Source: Buchnera aphidicola (Lipaphis pseudobrassicae) (GTDB taxonomy: Bacteria > Pseudomonadota > Gammaproteobacteria > Enterobacterales > Enterobacteriaceae). Taken from it: a DNA stretch of 64,000 bases. Position 1 is the first letter of the stretch. Each line of letters opens with the position of its first letter. Positions 30,097-39,905 of this stretch are shown here, in pieces. Where the stretch lies: positions 289,695-353,694 of the forward strand of contig NZ_CP034870.1 in the NCBI RefSeq assembly GCF_005081185.1. Reading direction: 5' to 3'. Below the pieces are notes generated by a model, which did not search any database, was not told the origin of the DNA, and saw only the letters and a list, made by a program, of their open reading frames with translations. A program made the position numbers and the translations under genes.

Positions 30097-31383
30097 ATGA
30101 ATCAATCTGATATAATGTTTGATTATAAACATATTTGGCATCCTTATTCATCTATGACTAACCCACTTCCTTGCTATTCGGTTATATCTGCTAAAGGAGT
30201 GTATTTAAAATTAAATAACGGGAAAAAGATAATAGATGGTATGTCTTCATGGTGGTCTGCAATACATGGTTATAATCATCCTATTTTAAATAAAGCTTTA
30301 AAAAAACAGATAAAAAAAATGTCTCATGTTATGTTTGGTAGTATCACACATCCTGCCGCAGTTGCTCTTGCTAGAAAACTAATTGATTTAACACCAAAAG
30401 AGTTAGATTGTGTTTTTTTTTCTGATTCTGGTTCAGTTGCTATTGAGGTAGCAATGAAAATGCTAATACAATATTGGTATTCATTAGGTCAAAGAAGAAA
30501 ATTTTTTTTAACTATTCGTCATGGATATCATGGTGATACTTTTGCTGCAATGTCAATTTCTGATCCTAAAAATTCTATACATAAAATATATAACAACTTT
30601 TTACCAAAACACTTTTTTTCTGACCCACCAATGTCTTCTTTTCATGATAAATGGAATGAAAACGATCTTATATCTTTTCAAGAAATAATAGAAAAAAATT
30701 CATTAAAAATAGCTGGTGTAATATTAGAACCTATAGTGCAAGGCGTAGGAGGAATGAAATTTTATCACCCTATATATTTAAAAAAAATAAAATGTCTATG
30801 TGATTATTATTCTATTCCTTTGATTTTTGATGAAATTGCTACTGGATTTGGACGTACTGGAAAATTATTTGCTTTCGAACATGCTAATGTAGTGCCCGAT
30901 ATATTATGTTTAGGAAAAGCTATTACAGGAGGCACAATAACACTAGCAGCAACAATATCTTCTAGTCATATTGCAAAAACTATTAGTAATAGTAAAATTG
31001 GTTGTTTTATGCACGGTCCAACCTATATGGGAAATCCATTAGCATGTGCTGCTGCCAATGCTAATATTAAAATATTGCAAAAAAATAAATGGAAAATACA
31101 AGTTTCTAATATTGAACAACAATTATGTAAAGATTTATTACCGCTGATTAATCATCATAATGTAAATAACGTACGAATATTAGGAGCTATTGGTGTAGTA
31201 GAATGTATGCGCTTGATTAATATAGCTTTAATACAAAAATTTTTTGTAAATAATGGAGTATGGATTAGACCTTTTAAAAAATTAATTTATATTGTCCCAC
31301 CTTATATTATTGATACTAAACAATTAAGTGTTTTGACTAACTCTATTAAAAAAGCTTTAGATAATGCTTCATTTTTTTTATAA
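30097..31383 (+). CDS. bioA: adenosylmethionine-8-amino-7-oxononanoate aminotransferase
   Basis: BioA is a class III PLP aminotransferase that uses S-adenosylmethionine as amino donor to make 7,8-diaminopelargonate from KAPA. It has 428 residues (E. coli 429). WHPYSSM, DGMSSWWSAIHGYNHP and the PLP lysine region LCLGKAITGG are conserved, and IFDEIATGFGRTG holds the cofactor aspartate. It is divergent from bioB. Its TAA is 12 bases from the pgl stop on the opposite strand and forms one arm of a hairpin. Confidence 0.97.
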   Translation: MNQSDIMFDYKHIWHPYSSMTNPLPCYSVISAKGVYLKLNNGKKIIDGMSSWWSAIHGYNHPILNKALKKQIKKMSHVMFGSITHPAAVALARKLIDLTPKELDCVFFSDSGSVAIEVAMKMLIQYWYSLGQRRKFFLTIRHGYHGDTFAAMSISDPKNSIHKIYNNFLPKHFFSDPPMSSFHDKWNENDLISFQEIIEKNSLKIAGVILEPIVQGVGGMKFYHPIYLKKIKCLCDYYSIPLIFDEIATGFGRTGKLFAFEHANVVPDILCLGKAITGGTITLAATISSSHIAKTISNSKIGCFMHGPTYMGNPLACAAANANIKILQKNKWKIQVSNIEQQLCKDLLPLINHHNVNNVRILGAIGVVECMRLINIALIQKFFVNNGVWIRPFKKLIYIVPPYIIDTKQLSVLTNSIKKALDNASFFL

Positions 31384-31412
31384 ATTATATAATCATTAAA
31401 AATTATAATTTA
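31381..31412. terminator. AT-only hairpin spanning the bioA and pgl stop codons
   Basis: A 9-bp perfect inverted repeat, TAAATTATA (31381-31389) and TATAATTTA (31404-31412). The left arm begins with the bioA stop codon and the right arm lies within the last codons of pgl. With no G or C in the stem it would be a weak terminator, but it is symmetrical and serves both converging genes. Such AT palindromes also arise by chance in DNA this rich in A and T. Confidence 0.3.
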
Positions 31413-32412
31413 ACTGATGGATAAGTATCCAAACGGGTCTATTTCCAGTGCTATATGTATTTAATTTTTTTAGTTCTCCAGTACCTTTCAAAATATTATA
31501 TATGGTAAATATATTATTTTTTTCACTAGCAACTATTAAATACGAATTTGTTTTATCGATATAAAATGATCTAGGCTGTTCTTCTGTATTATAACTTTGA
31601 AAAAATATGATTTTATTATTTTTATTAATATGAAATAAAGAAATCGTATTAAATAATCGATCGGAAACATATAAAAAACGTCCACATGATGTTATCTGAA
31701 TATCAGAAGACCAATAAACTTTTGCAAAATGATTATTTTGATTGAATATATTAATATTTTGTATATTTTTTATATGTATGATATTATTTGTTTTATTTAT
31801 TTTCCATACATCTATAGTTCCATTTAGTTCATTTATAGTATAAACAAAATCTTGATTGGGATGAAAAACAATATGACGTGGTCCAGATTTATTTTGAGTT
31901 TTAAGAAATTTTTGTTCTGTGTTTTTTAATATACCAAAATTTTTTAAATAATATAAATAAATACGATCTTCTTTAAGAGACATAACAAATAATATATTAT
32001 ATTTATAATTTACTCGGGCAGCATGACATCCTTGAATATCATAAATAATTTGAATTGGTTTTTCCGGTATACCATTTTTATTTAATGGACTTACACTTAA
32101 ACAATTTGAATGATATGAACTACAAAAGAGAAAATCATTAGTTTTATTAAATGAAATATAATTAGGTGTTCCTGGTATAAAACTTTCATATTTTTTTTCA
32201 AGACAACCATTTTTTTTTATAATATAAGTAATAATTTTATTATTAGGACGAATTCCAGCATATAAAAAATTTTTATTTTTAACAATTCTCATAGGCTGAA
32301 TTTGACCATTTGTTGAAACTTGTTGAAGTAAATTCATATCTCCATTTTGACATAAACTCCATACTTCTATATTTTCACTTGTTCCGTTTGCGATATAAAC
32401 GATTTGCTTCAT
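31396..32412 (-). CDS. pgl: 6-phosphogluconolactonase (beta-propeller type)
   Basis: A 338-residue seven-bladed beta-propeller lactonase of the YbhE/Pgl type (E. coli 331). It hydrolyses 6-phosphogluconolactone in the oxidative pentose phosphate pathway. Repeating propeller blades with patterns such as GPRHIVFHPNQDFVYTINE and RFLYVSDR are seen along the whole length. The C-terminal TGNRPVWILIHQLN closes the propeller. In E. coli pgl is near the bio locus, and this adjacency is kept. A 112-base spacer separates it from the upstream mfd gene on the same strand. Confidence 0.93.
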   Translation of the reverse strand: MKQIVYIANGTSENIEVWSLCQNGDMNLLQQVSTNGQIQPMRIVKNKNFLYAGIRPNNKIITYIIKKNGCLEKKYESFIPGTPNYISFNKTNDFLFCSSYHSNCLSVSPLNKNGIPEKPIQIIYDIQGCHAARVNYKYNILFVMSLKEDRIYLYYLKNFGILKNTEQKFLKTQNKSGPRHIVFHPNQDFVYTINELNGTIDVWKINKTNNIIHIKNIQNINIFNQNNHFAKVYWSSDIQITSCGRFLYVSDRLFNTISLFHINKNNKIIFFQSYNTEEQPRSFYIDKTNSYLIVASEKNNIFTIYNILKGTGELKKLNTYSTGNRPVWILIHQLNYNF

Positions 32413-32524
32413 ACAACTACCTCAATATTTTTTCTTAAAACTATTTTTATATCATAAAAAATAATTATTATTTTATCATATATAGAAAAAGACTTAATAT
32501 ATATTAATTTTCAAAAATAATATT

Positions 32525-34978
32525 TCACTGATTTTTTGTTAAAACAGAATCTTTTTTTTTGAGATTCTTTAATAAATTTAACATCCATGAAAGACGTAAA
32601 TCATCATCTGCTGCATTATATAAAAATCTTAATTTAGTTGAACTTTCCATTTTCCAAATATCTGGTTGCGTCTTAAAAATACTTAATAAATATTCAGTAT
32701 TAACTAAGTTTTTTTTGTTAAATTCTATAATACCGATATCTTTATTAAATTTAATTAATTTAATGCCAATTTTATATGCTATTAGTCGAATTTTAGCAAT
32801 AGAAATTAAATTATTAGAAAATACAGGTAATTTACCAAAATTATTAATTAATTCGTCTTGAATAAATTCTATTTCTTTTTCATTTTTAGCACTTGCGATT
32901 TTTTTATAAAAAAACAATCTTGTATTAACGTTAGAAATATAATTTTCTGGCAATAAAGATGAAACATATAATTTAATTTCTATTGGATTTTTAGATAATC
33001 GTTTAAAAGATACATTTTTTCCATTTTTTAATAAATCGACAGCATTCTTTAAAAGTTTCATATATAAAGAAAATCCTATACTTTTTACATGTCCGCTTTG
33101 TTCTTTTCCTAATAATTCACCTATTCCTCTGATTTCAAGATCTTGATTAGATAAAGAAAAACCTCCTCCAAAATTATTAATTGATGCAATTGCTTCTAAT
33201 CTTTTTTTTGCATCTGCAGTAATTTTTTTAAAACTCTTAACAAGAAATAAGGCGTATGCTTGATGATTAGATCTACCAATACGTCCACGTAATTGATGAA
33301 GTTGAGATAATCCGAAATGATCAGAATTTTCAATAATAATTGTATTTGCCCTTGGTATATCAATTCCACTTTCAATAATAGTAGTACAAATTAAAACATT
33401 AAATTCATTATTATAAAATTCATTCATAACCTTTTTTAAATCGACATTATTCATTTGTCCATGACTTATTTTGATACTAGCTTCAGGGATTAATTTTGAT
33501 AATCTTTCAGCAATATTAATGATGTTTTGTACTTTATTATATATATAATAAACTTGTCCACCTCTTGAAATTTCTCGTAATACTGTGTTTCTTATTAACA
33601 AAGGATTATATTCTTTAATAAAAGTTTTAATAGCTAATCTTTGAGCTGGTGGTTTTTTTATAATAGACAAGTCTTTTATACCAATCATAGTCATATTTAA
33701 AGTACGTGGTATAGGTGTAGCTGTTAAAGTTAATATATCAATATTGGAATATCTTTTTTTGAACTCTTCCTTATGATTAACACCAAATCTATGTTCTTCA
33801 TCAATAATTAACAAACCTAAGTTACACCATTCGATTTTTTTTAATAGAAGTTTATGCGTACCTATTAAAATATTAATTTGTCCATTTTTAGTATTTTTAA
33901 AAATTAAATTTTGTTTTGTTTGGTTTTGAAATCTAGATAGTATTTCAATTTTAAAATTCCAGTTAGAAAAACGTTTTTTAAAATTCTCATAATGTTGGTT
34001 CGCTAGCAAAGTAGTAGGAACTAAGATAGCTACTTGTTTGCTGTTAGAAACAGATAGAAAAGCTGCTCTCATAGCAACTTCTGTTTTTCCAAAACCTACA
34101 TCTCCACAAATTAAACGATCCATAGGAATAGAATTACACATATCCATTAAGACAGATTTAATGACTTTTTTTTGATCTAATGTTATTTCGAATAAACAAT
34201 CTTTACAAAAAATTTGATAATTTTTTTCATTTTTTTTAAATGAAAATCCTTTCTGAGATTTTCTATTAGCATAAATATTTAATAATTGAGCAGCATGATC
34301 ATATATAATTTTGTTTATCTTTTGCTTAGTCTTATTCCATTCTTCACCTCCTAATTTATGGAGAGGTGCATTTTCTGCGGATGTTGCGGTATAAGGAGAG
34401 ATAAGATGCAAATAAGCAACAGGTACATATAATTTATCTCCTTGTGCGTATGTAATAACTAAATACTCAGATTGAATACTAGCAGTTTTAATGGTAGTTA
34501 ATCCTTGATAACGACCAACTCCATGTTCAATATGTATAATTGGAGAACCTACAATTAATTCAGGAAAACGATTATCTTTAAGATGAGAATAATTACATCT
34601 AACATTAGAAATTTTTTTATTATCAATTATTTGTAATAAATCTTTTGTATAAACAAACAAAAGATTATTTTTGTTATCTATAAATTCTTTTTCATATTCT
34701 GTAGTCGTATAAAAATAATTAATATTTTCATTAATATCGAGAATATTTTTTATATATTTTGGAATAATATTATGACTCATTAAAAAATTTAAAATCTTTT
34801 TTGAATTTTCTCCATGATTGAGAGAGAAAAGTATTTTACCCGAGAATTCCCGTAAAAAAGATAATAATTCATTAATATTTGTTTTATTATTAATATGATC
34901 AAATAAACTCGGTGATTTTTTATATTCATAATTAATATTTTTTTTATGTTTTAAAATTTGATTTTTTATAATTTTCAT
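32525..34978 (-). CDS. mfd: transcription-repair coupling factor, N-terminally truncated
   Basis: An 817-residue Mfd against about 1148 in E. coli. The missing ~330 residues are the UvrB-like module (D1a-D2-D1b), which contacts UvrA. What remains is the RNA-polymerase-interaction domain (about 140-205, with IIHIEHGVGRYQGL), the RecG-like translocase with Walker A GDVGFGKT (292-299), DEEH (393-396) and ATPIPRTLNMTMIGIKDLS, the QLRGRIGRSNHQAYA motif VI region, and the C-terminal D7 domain. The frame is clean. The ATG at 34978 is preceded by open-ended AT-rich DNA with no trace of the lost module. A role in releasing stalled RNA polymerase without repair recruitment is a reasonable inference. 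Confidence 0.95.
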   Translation of the reverse strand: MKIIKNQILKHKKNINYEYKKSPSLFDHINNKTNINELLSFLREFSGKILFSLNHGENSKKILNFLMSHNIIPKYIKNILDINENINYFYTTTEYEKEFIDNKNNLLFVYTKDLLQIIDNKKISNVRCNYSHLKDNRFPELIVGSPIIHIEHGVGRYQGLTTIKTASIQSEYLVITYAQGDKLYVPVAYLHLISPYTATSAENAPLHKLGGEEWNKTKQKINKIIYDHAAQLLNIYANRKSQKGFSFKKNEKNYQIFCKDCLFEITLDQKKVIKSVLMDMCNSIPMDRLICGDVGFGKTEVAMRAAFLSVSNSKQVAILVPTTLLANQHYENFKKRFSNWNFKIEILSRFQNQTKQNLIFKNTKNGQINILIGTHKLLLKKIEWCNLGLLIIDEEHRFGVNHKEEFKKRYSNIDILTLTATPIPRTLNMTMIGIKDLSIIKKPPAQRLAIKTFIKEYNPLLIRNTVLREISRGGQVYYIYNKVQNIINIAERLSKLIPEASIKISHGQMNNVDLKKVMNEFYNNEFNVLICTTIIESGIDIPRANTIIIENSDHFGLSQLHQLRGRIGRSNHQAYALFLVKSFKKITADAKKRLEAIASINNFGGGFSLSNQDLEIRGIGELLGKEQSGHVKSIGFSLYMKLLKNAVDLLKNGKNVSFKRLSKNPIEIKLYVSSLLPENYISNVNTRLFFYKKIASAKNEKEIEFIQDELINNFGKLPVFSNNLISIAKIRLIAYKIGIKLIKFNKDIGIIEFNKKNLVNTEYLLSIFKTQPDIWKMESSTKLRFLYNAADDDLRLSWMLNLLKNLKKKDSVLTKNQ

Positions 34979-35554
34979 TGGAACAAATTTTGTTTTTAAA
35001 GGGAATTAATAAGACTTCATTTTATATAATTTTTTTCTATTTCTAGAATAGAATTCTTATTCTAATTAATAAATTCAATTTATTTATGTAAAACATTCAT
35101 TAAACTAATAGTAATTTATTTAATAGATAATAAAATATTTTTACAATAAACAACTACTACTTAATATATAGAAAATAATAATTAATGCTAATTATTATTT
35201 TTTATAATTTTAGAATTAAAAATTTTTTCTAATAAAATTAGCATTTATTGTAATTTTTTAAAGTATTTTACTTTTAAAACTAAAATAAAATAAATAATTG
35301 GTTTGTTAAAACATACATGCTACTTATCACTATGGGTAATATATGTATTGATATTTAAAACACTTAAAAACACATAATATAATTTATTTAAAATAATACT
35401 TATTAAAAATCTTTTGATAAATTTACTGTATATATTATGATAGTATATATTTAACATTTATATGAACTCAATTTATCTATTTTTTTAAACTTTTAAAATT
35501 TAATAGATATTAAATATTGTATGAAAAATATTTTTATGTCTAAGAACAAAATTT
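34979..35554. other. 576-base spacer between divergent mfd and lolC; no gene found
   Basis: Almost pure A and T with stops in all frames. It holds one notable inverted repeat, AATGCTAAT (35184-35192) and ATTAGCATT (35237-35245), and an EcoRI-like palindromic cluster AGAATAGAATTCTTATTCT at 35046-35064. A possible lolC promoter is TTGATA (35348-35353), a 19-base spacer and CATAAT (35373-35378), which is weak. It stands where the lost 5' part of mfd and E. coli ycfT would be, but I recognise no remnant of either. Confidence 0.5.
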
Positions 35555-36754
35555 ATGTATAAACCTATATATTTATTTATTGGTTTACGTTATTTGTGGA
35601 ATTTTCATTTACCAAAGTTTAAAAAATTAATCACAATATTATCGATTATAGCTATTGGTATTAGCACAGCTTCACTTATTATTATAATATCTGTAATTAA
35701 TGGTTTTGAAGATAATCTTAAAAAAAATACTTTATCTTTTGTTCCACATTTGATAGTTACTAATAAAAAAAAATGTGTTAACACATTAGATTTTCCTAAA
35801 AAAATTTTATATCTACATGATTTTAAAAAAGTTTCTGACTTTATCAGCCGAAAAGTCATCTTAAGAAGCAAGAGTGATATTTCTATGGGAGAAATAATTG
35901 GAATTGATAATAGTAATAAAGAAAACATTAAAAATTACAATATCAAAAACATTTCAAATATACTTAAACCTAAACAAAAAAATGCAATTCTAGGAATAGA
36001 ATTAGCAAAAAAATTACATGTAAATATCGGTGATGAAATTAAATTAATTCTTCTGACTAATCAGAAAAAATTATTTTTTAAAGAAATATTTAACGAACAG
36101 ACATTTAAAATTATAGATTTTTTTTCTACTAAGAATGAAGTAGATTACTATCATATAGTAATTAATAAGGAAGATTGTTTAAATCTTTTACATTTACCTA
36201 AGGGTTATATTACTGGTTGGCGTGTATGGGTTAAAGAACCACTATCCTTAAACCTTCAACGAATGAAAAAGTCAATTGATTCCTTTATTCTATTAGATTG
36301 GAAATTAGAAAAAGGTGAAATATTTAAAAAAATAATATTTGAAAAATACATCATGTTACTTGTATTTTGTTTGATTTTAATAGTAGCAATTTTAAATATA
36401 TTTATTATGCTTACTGTCTATACAATAGAAAAAGAAAATAGTATAGCAATTTTACAATCCCAAGGATTAACAAATTGGAAAATTATATTAATATTTGTTA
36501 TACTTAGTTTAAGTATAGCTATTATTGGAAATATATTTGGAACAGTAATGAGTATGTTTTTAATAATAGAAAAAAATTTCTTAAAATATCTGATTAGATT
36601 TTTTTTTGACGAGATAGATGTATCTATTATTATAGTACCTCATCAAATTTTTTTAATTAATATCATATCTATATTTATTACAACTATATCTACATTATAC
36701 CCAGCTTATAACGCTACAAAAATACAATCAGCTCAAATTTTATCTCATGAATAA
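35555..36754 (+). CDS. lolC: lipoprotein-releasing system transmembrane protein LolC
   Basis: A 399-residue inner-membrane protein of the LolC/E family (E. coli LolC 399). The N-terminal helix region FIGLRYLWNFHLPKFKKLI is followed by a large periplasmic domain (about 50-260), then three C-terminal transmembrane helices and the [21 protein letters not shown] end. LolC with LolD and LolE extracts mature lipoproteins from the inner membrane and passes them to LolA. MYKPIYLFIGLRY aligns with the start of LolC rather than LolE. The last 8 bases overlap the start of lolD, suggesting coupled translation. Confidence 0.93.
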   Translation: MYKPIYLFIGLRYLWNFHLPKFKKLITILSIIAIGISTASLIIIISVINGFEDNLKKNTLSFVPHLIVTNKKKCVNTLDFPKKILYLHDFKKVSDFISRKVILRSKSDISMGEIIGIDNSNKENIKNYNIKNISNILKPKQKNAILGIELAKKLHVNIGDEIKLILLTNQKKLFFKEIFNEQTFKIIDFFSTKNEVDYYHIVINKEDCLNLLHLPKGYITGWRVWVKEPLSLNLQRMKKSIDSFILLDWKLEKGEIFKKIIFEKYIMLLVFCLILIVAILNIFIMLTVYTIEKENSIAILQSQGLTNWKIILIFVILSLSIAIIGNIFGTVMSMFLIIEKNFLKYLIRFFFDEIDVSIIIVPHQIFLINIISIFITTISTLYPAYNATKIQSAQILSHE

Positions 36755-37430
36755 TATTATAAAATGTATAAAATTAAATAAATTTTATCAAGATGGCGAT
36801 CTTGTTTTAAATGTCTTAAAAAACATATCATTTAAATTAAATATTGGAGATATAGCTGGTATTATTGGAAAATCTGGTTCAGGTAAAACTACATTACTAC
36901 ATTTACTTGCTGGTTTAGATGTTCCTAATTCTGGAGACATATTATTTAATGGAAAATCAATAAGTTCTATGTCATCTAATCAAATAGCAAATTTTAGAAA
37001 TAAACAATTAGGTTTTATTTATCAATTTCATCATCTAATGTTAGATTTTAATATATTAGAAAACGTTGCGATGCCTCTTTTAATCAGTAATAAAAGTAAA
37101 AAAGAATCTCAAGAAATAGCATATGAAATACTAAAAAAAGTTAATTTAGAAACAAAAATAAAAAAGTATCCATCTGAAATTTCTGGAGGTGAAAGACAAC
37201 GTGTTGCTATTGCTCGAGCATTTGTAAATAAACCTTCTTTAATAATAGCGGATGAACCTACTGGTAATTTAGATCAATATAACGCAAATCTTATTTTAGA
37301 TTTAATATTGCAGTTTAATTGCTCTTATAATACTTCTTTTTTAATTGTTACACACGATATTAACTTAATAAAAAAAATACCTGTTTTATTCCAAATAAAA
37401 AACGGTTTATTATATAATTATCACAATTAA
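36747..37430 (+). CDS. lolD: lipoprotein-releasing system ATP-binding protein LolD
   Basis: The ATPase of the LolCDE exporter, 227 residues (E. coli 233). The Walker A motif GKSGSGKTT is at residues 41-49. The Q-loop is in FIYQFHHLM, the signature is [14 protein letters not shown], and Walker B is [11 protein letters not shown], followed by the H-loop in IVTHD. All nucleotide-binding motifs are intact. It overlaps lolC by eight bases and is followed by lolE after 17 bases, in one operon. Confidence 0.95.
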   Translation: MNNIIKCIKLNKFYQDGDLVLNVLKNISFKLNIGDIAGIIGKSGSGKTTLLHLLAGLDVPNSGDILFNGKSISSMSSNQIANFRNKQLGFIYQFHHLMLDFNILENVAMPLLISNKSKKESQEIAYEILKKVNLETKIKKYPSEISGGERQRVAIARAFVNKPSLIIADEPTGNLDQYNANLILDLILQFNCSYNTSFLIVTHDINLIKKIPVLFQIKNGLLYNYHN

Positions 37431-37447
37431 TAAAAAAGACATTATCA

Positions 37448-38667
37448 ATGAATTTATTACCTTTTTTAATTGCAAAACGATTGTATCTTAACGAGAATAA
37501 AAAAAATAAAGTATTTATCATTTCCTTTTTATCTAAAATTGGAATATCTATTTCTGTTTTTTCTCTCATCATAAGTTTAAGCGCTTTAAATGGATTTAAT
37601 ATTTTACTAAATACAACAATTTTATCCAGTTTTCCCCATGGAATCATTCAATTAATTGATCAATCTTCACTAAAATGGAAAGATGTAATTACAAAATTAA
37701 AACTTTCTCCAGGAGTTCTTTATTCTGAGCCATATATTATCACTAATGGATTATTAACTAAGCGAGATATAGTTAAAATAATTGAAATTAAAAGTTTTAA
37801 AGATATAAAATATTTTGAAAATAATATTTTTAAATATAAAAAAATCAATTTTTTAAAAAAAAAAATAATATTATTATTTCATCAAGTTTAGCTCAAAAAT
37901 TATCGATTAAAAAAGGTGATTTTATCAATCTAATTTTTTTAAAAAAAAATTTTTTTAAATCTAATCTAAAGTCTTTCTCTTTAAAAGTTATAGGAATATT
38001 TGAAGATAATGGTATTTTAAATTCAAATATGGGATATGTACCATTTGAATTTTTTAAAAAATTTCTTATTAAAGAAAATATTATCGATAAAATTGAATTG
38101 CATATGTCTGATCCATTTAATGCAAATAAAATTATAATAAATGCAGCAAAAAAACTTAATACACCTCTATTATTATACACTTGGATTAATGATTATAAGT
38201 ATATATATCATGAAATTAATATGATAAAAGCAATTATATACCTATCTTTATTATTTCTGATAATTATTTCGTGTTTTAGCATTACATCTATCTCTTTAAT
38301 GACTATTTCTAAAAAAACAAAAGATATCGCTATACTACGTAGTATAGGAGCGAATGATTTCCTTATTCAAAAAATTTTTTTATACTATGGTATGAGGTCT
38401 ATTATTATTTCTACTATAATGGGTTTATCTTTAGGTATAATAACAATCTTGAATTTTAAAAAAATCATATTTTGTTTAAATACATGCTTTAAAGATAATA
38501 TATTATTAGATAATATTTATTATAAAAATTTTTTTTTGTTAGAATTAAAATTACTAGATGTTTTAATTATATTTATTGGTACATTAATAATAGGTATGAT
38601 AACAAACTGGTATCCAGCGTATTATGCTTCACATCTTAATCCTAGTGAGACATTAAAAGAATATTAA
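37448..38667 (+). pseudogene. lolE: LolE, lipoprotein-releasing transmembrane protein, frame broken at an A11 run
   Basis: Two frames together make one full LolE (about 407 residues). The first runs from the ATG at 37448 to a TAG at 37889-37891. The second is open from about 37864 to the TAA at 38665-38667. They meet at a run of eleven A residues (37855-37865). One added A (or two lost) joins them, giving ...FLKKKNNIIISSSLAQKL..., and SSLAQKLSIKKGDFINLIF matches the conserved LolE periplasmic segment. The second half keeps the three C-terminal helices and NWYPAYYASHLNPSETLKEY. The rest shows no stop or other damage, so the lesion is recent, is rescued by transcriptional slippage at the run, or is a sequencing error. 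Confidence 0.9.
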
Positions 38668-38716
38668 AACAATAATTCTTAAAAAATAAATATTTATATA
38701 ATAAAATGGTGAAAAA

Positions 38717-39715
38717 ATGACTATTAAAGTTGGTATTAATGGATTTGGTCGTATTGGACGTGTAATATTTCGACTTGCTCAAAAACATGAAAATATCGAA
38801 ATTGTAGCTATTAACGATTTATTAAGTCCTGATTATATAGCTTATATGTTGAAATATGATTCTACTCATGGACCTTTTAAAAAAATTATTGAAGTTAATA
38901 AAGAAAGTATCATAATCAATGGAAAAAAAATTCGCATTACTTCAATAAAAGATCCTGAAAAACTGAACTGGAGTGATTTATCAATTGATGTAGTTATCGA
39001 ATCAACTGGACTTTTTTTAACTAAAAATACAGCTTATAAGCATATTTTAGCAGGAGCAAAAAAAGTAGTTATTACAGGTCCTTCAAAAGATGATATACCA
39101 ATGTTTGTAAGAGGAGCCAATTTTGATAAATATAAAGGAGAAGATATTGTATCAAATGCATCTTGTACTACCAATTGTTTAGCACCTTTATCAAAAGTCA
39201 TAGATAATACACTAGGAATTATTGAAGGTTTAATGACAACAGTACATGCAAGCACAGCTACCCAAAAAGTTGTTGATGGAGCTTCTTCTAAAGATTGGAG
39301 AGGAGGAAGAAGTGTATTACAAAATATTATCCCATCTTCTACTGGAGCAGCTATTGCCGTAGGAAAAGTTTTACCGAATTTAAATGGTAAATTAACAGGT
39401 ATAGCATTTCGAGTTCCTGTTTCAAATATATCTGTTGTAGATTTAACAGTGCGTTATAAAAAATCAGCTACATATAGTGAAATATGTGAAATAATTAAAG
39501 AATCTTCTCAAAAAGAAATGCAAGGAATTATAGGATATACCGAAGAAGAAGTTGTTTCTACAGATTTTAATGGATCAGAATTAACTTCTATATTTGATGC
39601 AAAAGCAGGTTTATCTTTAAATAAAAATTTTGTTAAATTAATTTCATGGTATGATAATGAAACGGGTTATTCTAGTAAGGTACTTGACTTAGTTTGTTTA
39701 GTATCTAAAACATAA
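38717..39715 (+). CDS. gapA: glyceraldehyde-3-phosphate dehydrogenase
   Basis: The glycolytic NAD-dependent GAPDH, 332 residues (E. coli GapA 331). The Rossmann start is [18 protein letters not shown]. The catalytic cysteine is in [10 protein letters not shown] (about residues 148-157), the catalytic histidine in [10 protein letters not shown], and [15 protein letters not shown] closes the protein. GGTGAAAAA precedes the ATG at 38717. A strong hairpin follows downstream. It lies 49 bases after lolE, a neighbourhood not found in E. coli. Confidence 0.98.
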   Translation: MTIKVGINGFGRIGRVIFRLAQKHENIEIVAINDLLSPDYIAYMLKYDSTHGPFKKIIEVNKESIIINGKKIRITSIKDPEKLNWSDLSIDVVIESTGLFLTKNTAYKHILAGAKKVVITGPSKDDIPMFVRGANFDKYKGEDIVSNASCTTNCLAPLSKVIDNTLGIIEGLMTTVHASTATQKVVDGASSKDWRGGRSVLQNIIPSSTGAAIAVGKVLPNLNGKLTGIAFRVPVSNISVVDLTVRYKKSATYSEICEIIKESSQKEMQGIIGYTEEEVVSTDFNGSELTSIFDAKAGLSLNKNFVKLISWYDNETGYSSKVLDLVCLVSKT

Positions 39716-39829
39716 TTTTTTAAAATTTTTAACGAAATTAAAAAATAGTGTATTTTTTTATATTGCTAATCATTTTTATATTTTATTATATCAAAATAAT
39801 AGTCATATTTTTTTTTATCTAAAATATAT

Positions 39830-39865
39830 AAGCAGTATTAAGTTATAATACTTAATACTGCTTTT
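39830..39865. terminator. strong bidirectional terminator between gapA and queF
   Basis: A 14-bp perfect stem, AAGCAGTATTAAGT (39830-39843) and ACTTAATACTGCTT (39850-39863), with a 6-base loop and a T run (39862-39865) on the plus strand. It sits between the converging gapA and queF genes. It contains GC pairs at the base of the stem, unusual in this region. It is one of the clearest intrinsic terminators in the window. Confidence 0.75.
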
Positions 39866-39905
39866 AACAGTAAAAATTTAAATATTTTAAATTAATATAA
39901 ATTTT

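Noticed and set aside
37893-38180. Minus-strand open frame of 95 codons opposite the lolE junction
   Set aside because: It lies antisense to conserved LolE sequence, has no family match and no ribosome binding site. It is a shadow of coding bias.
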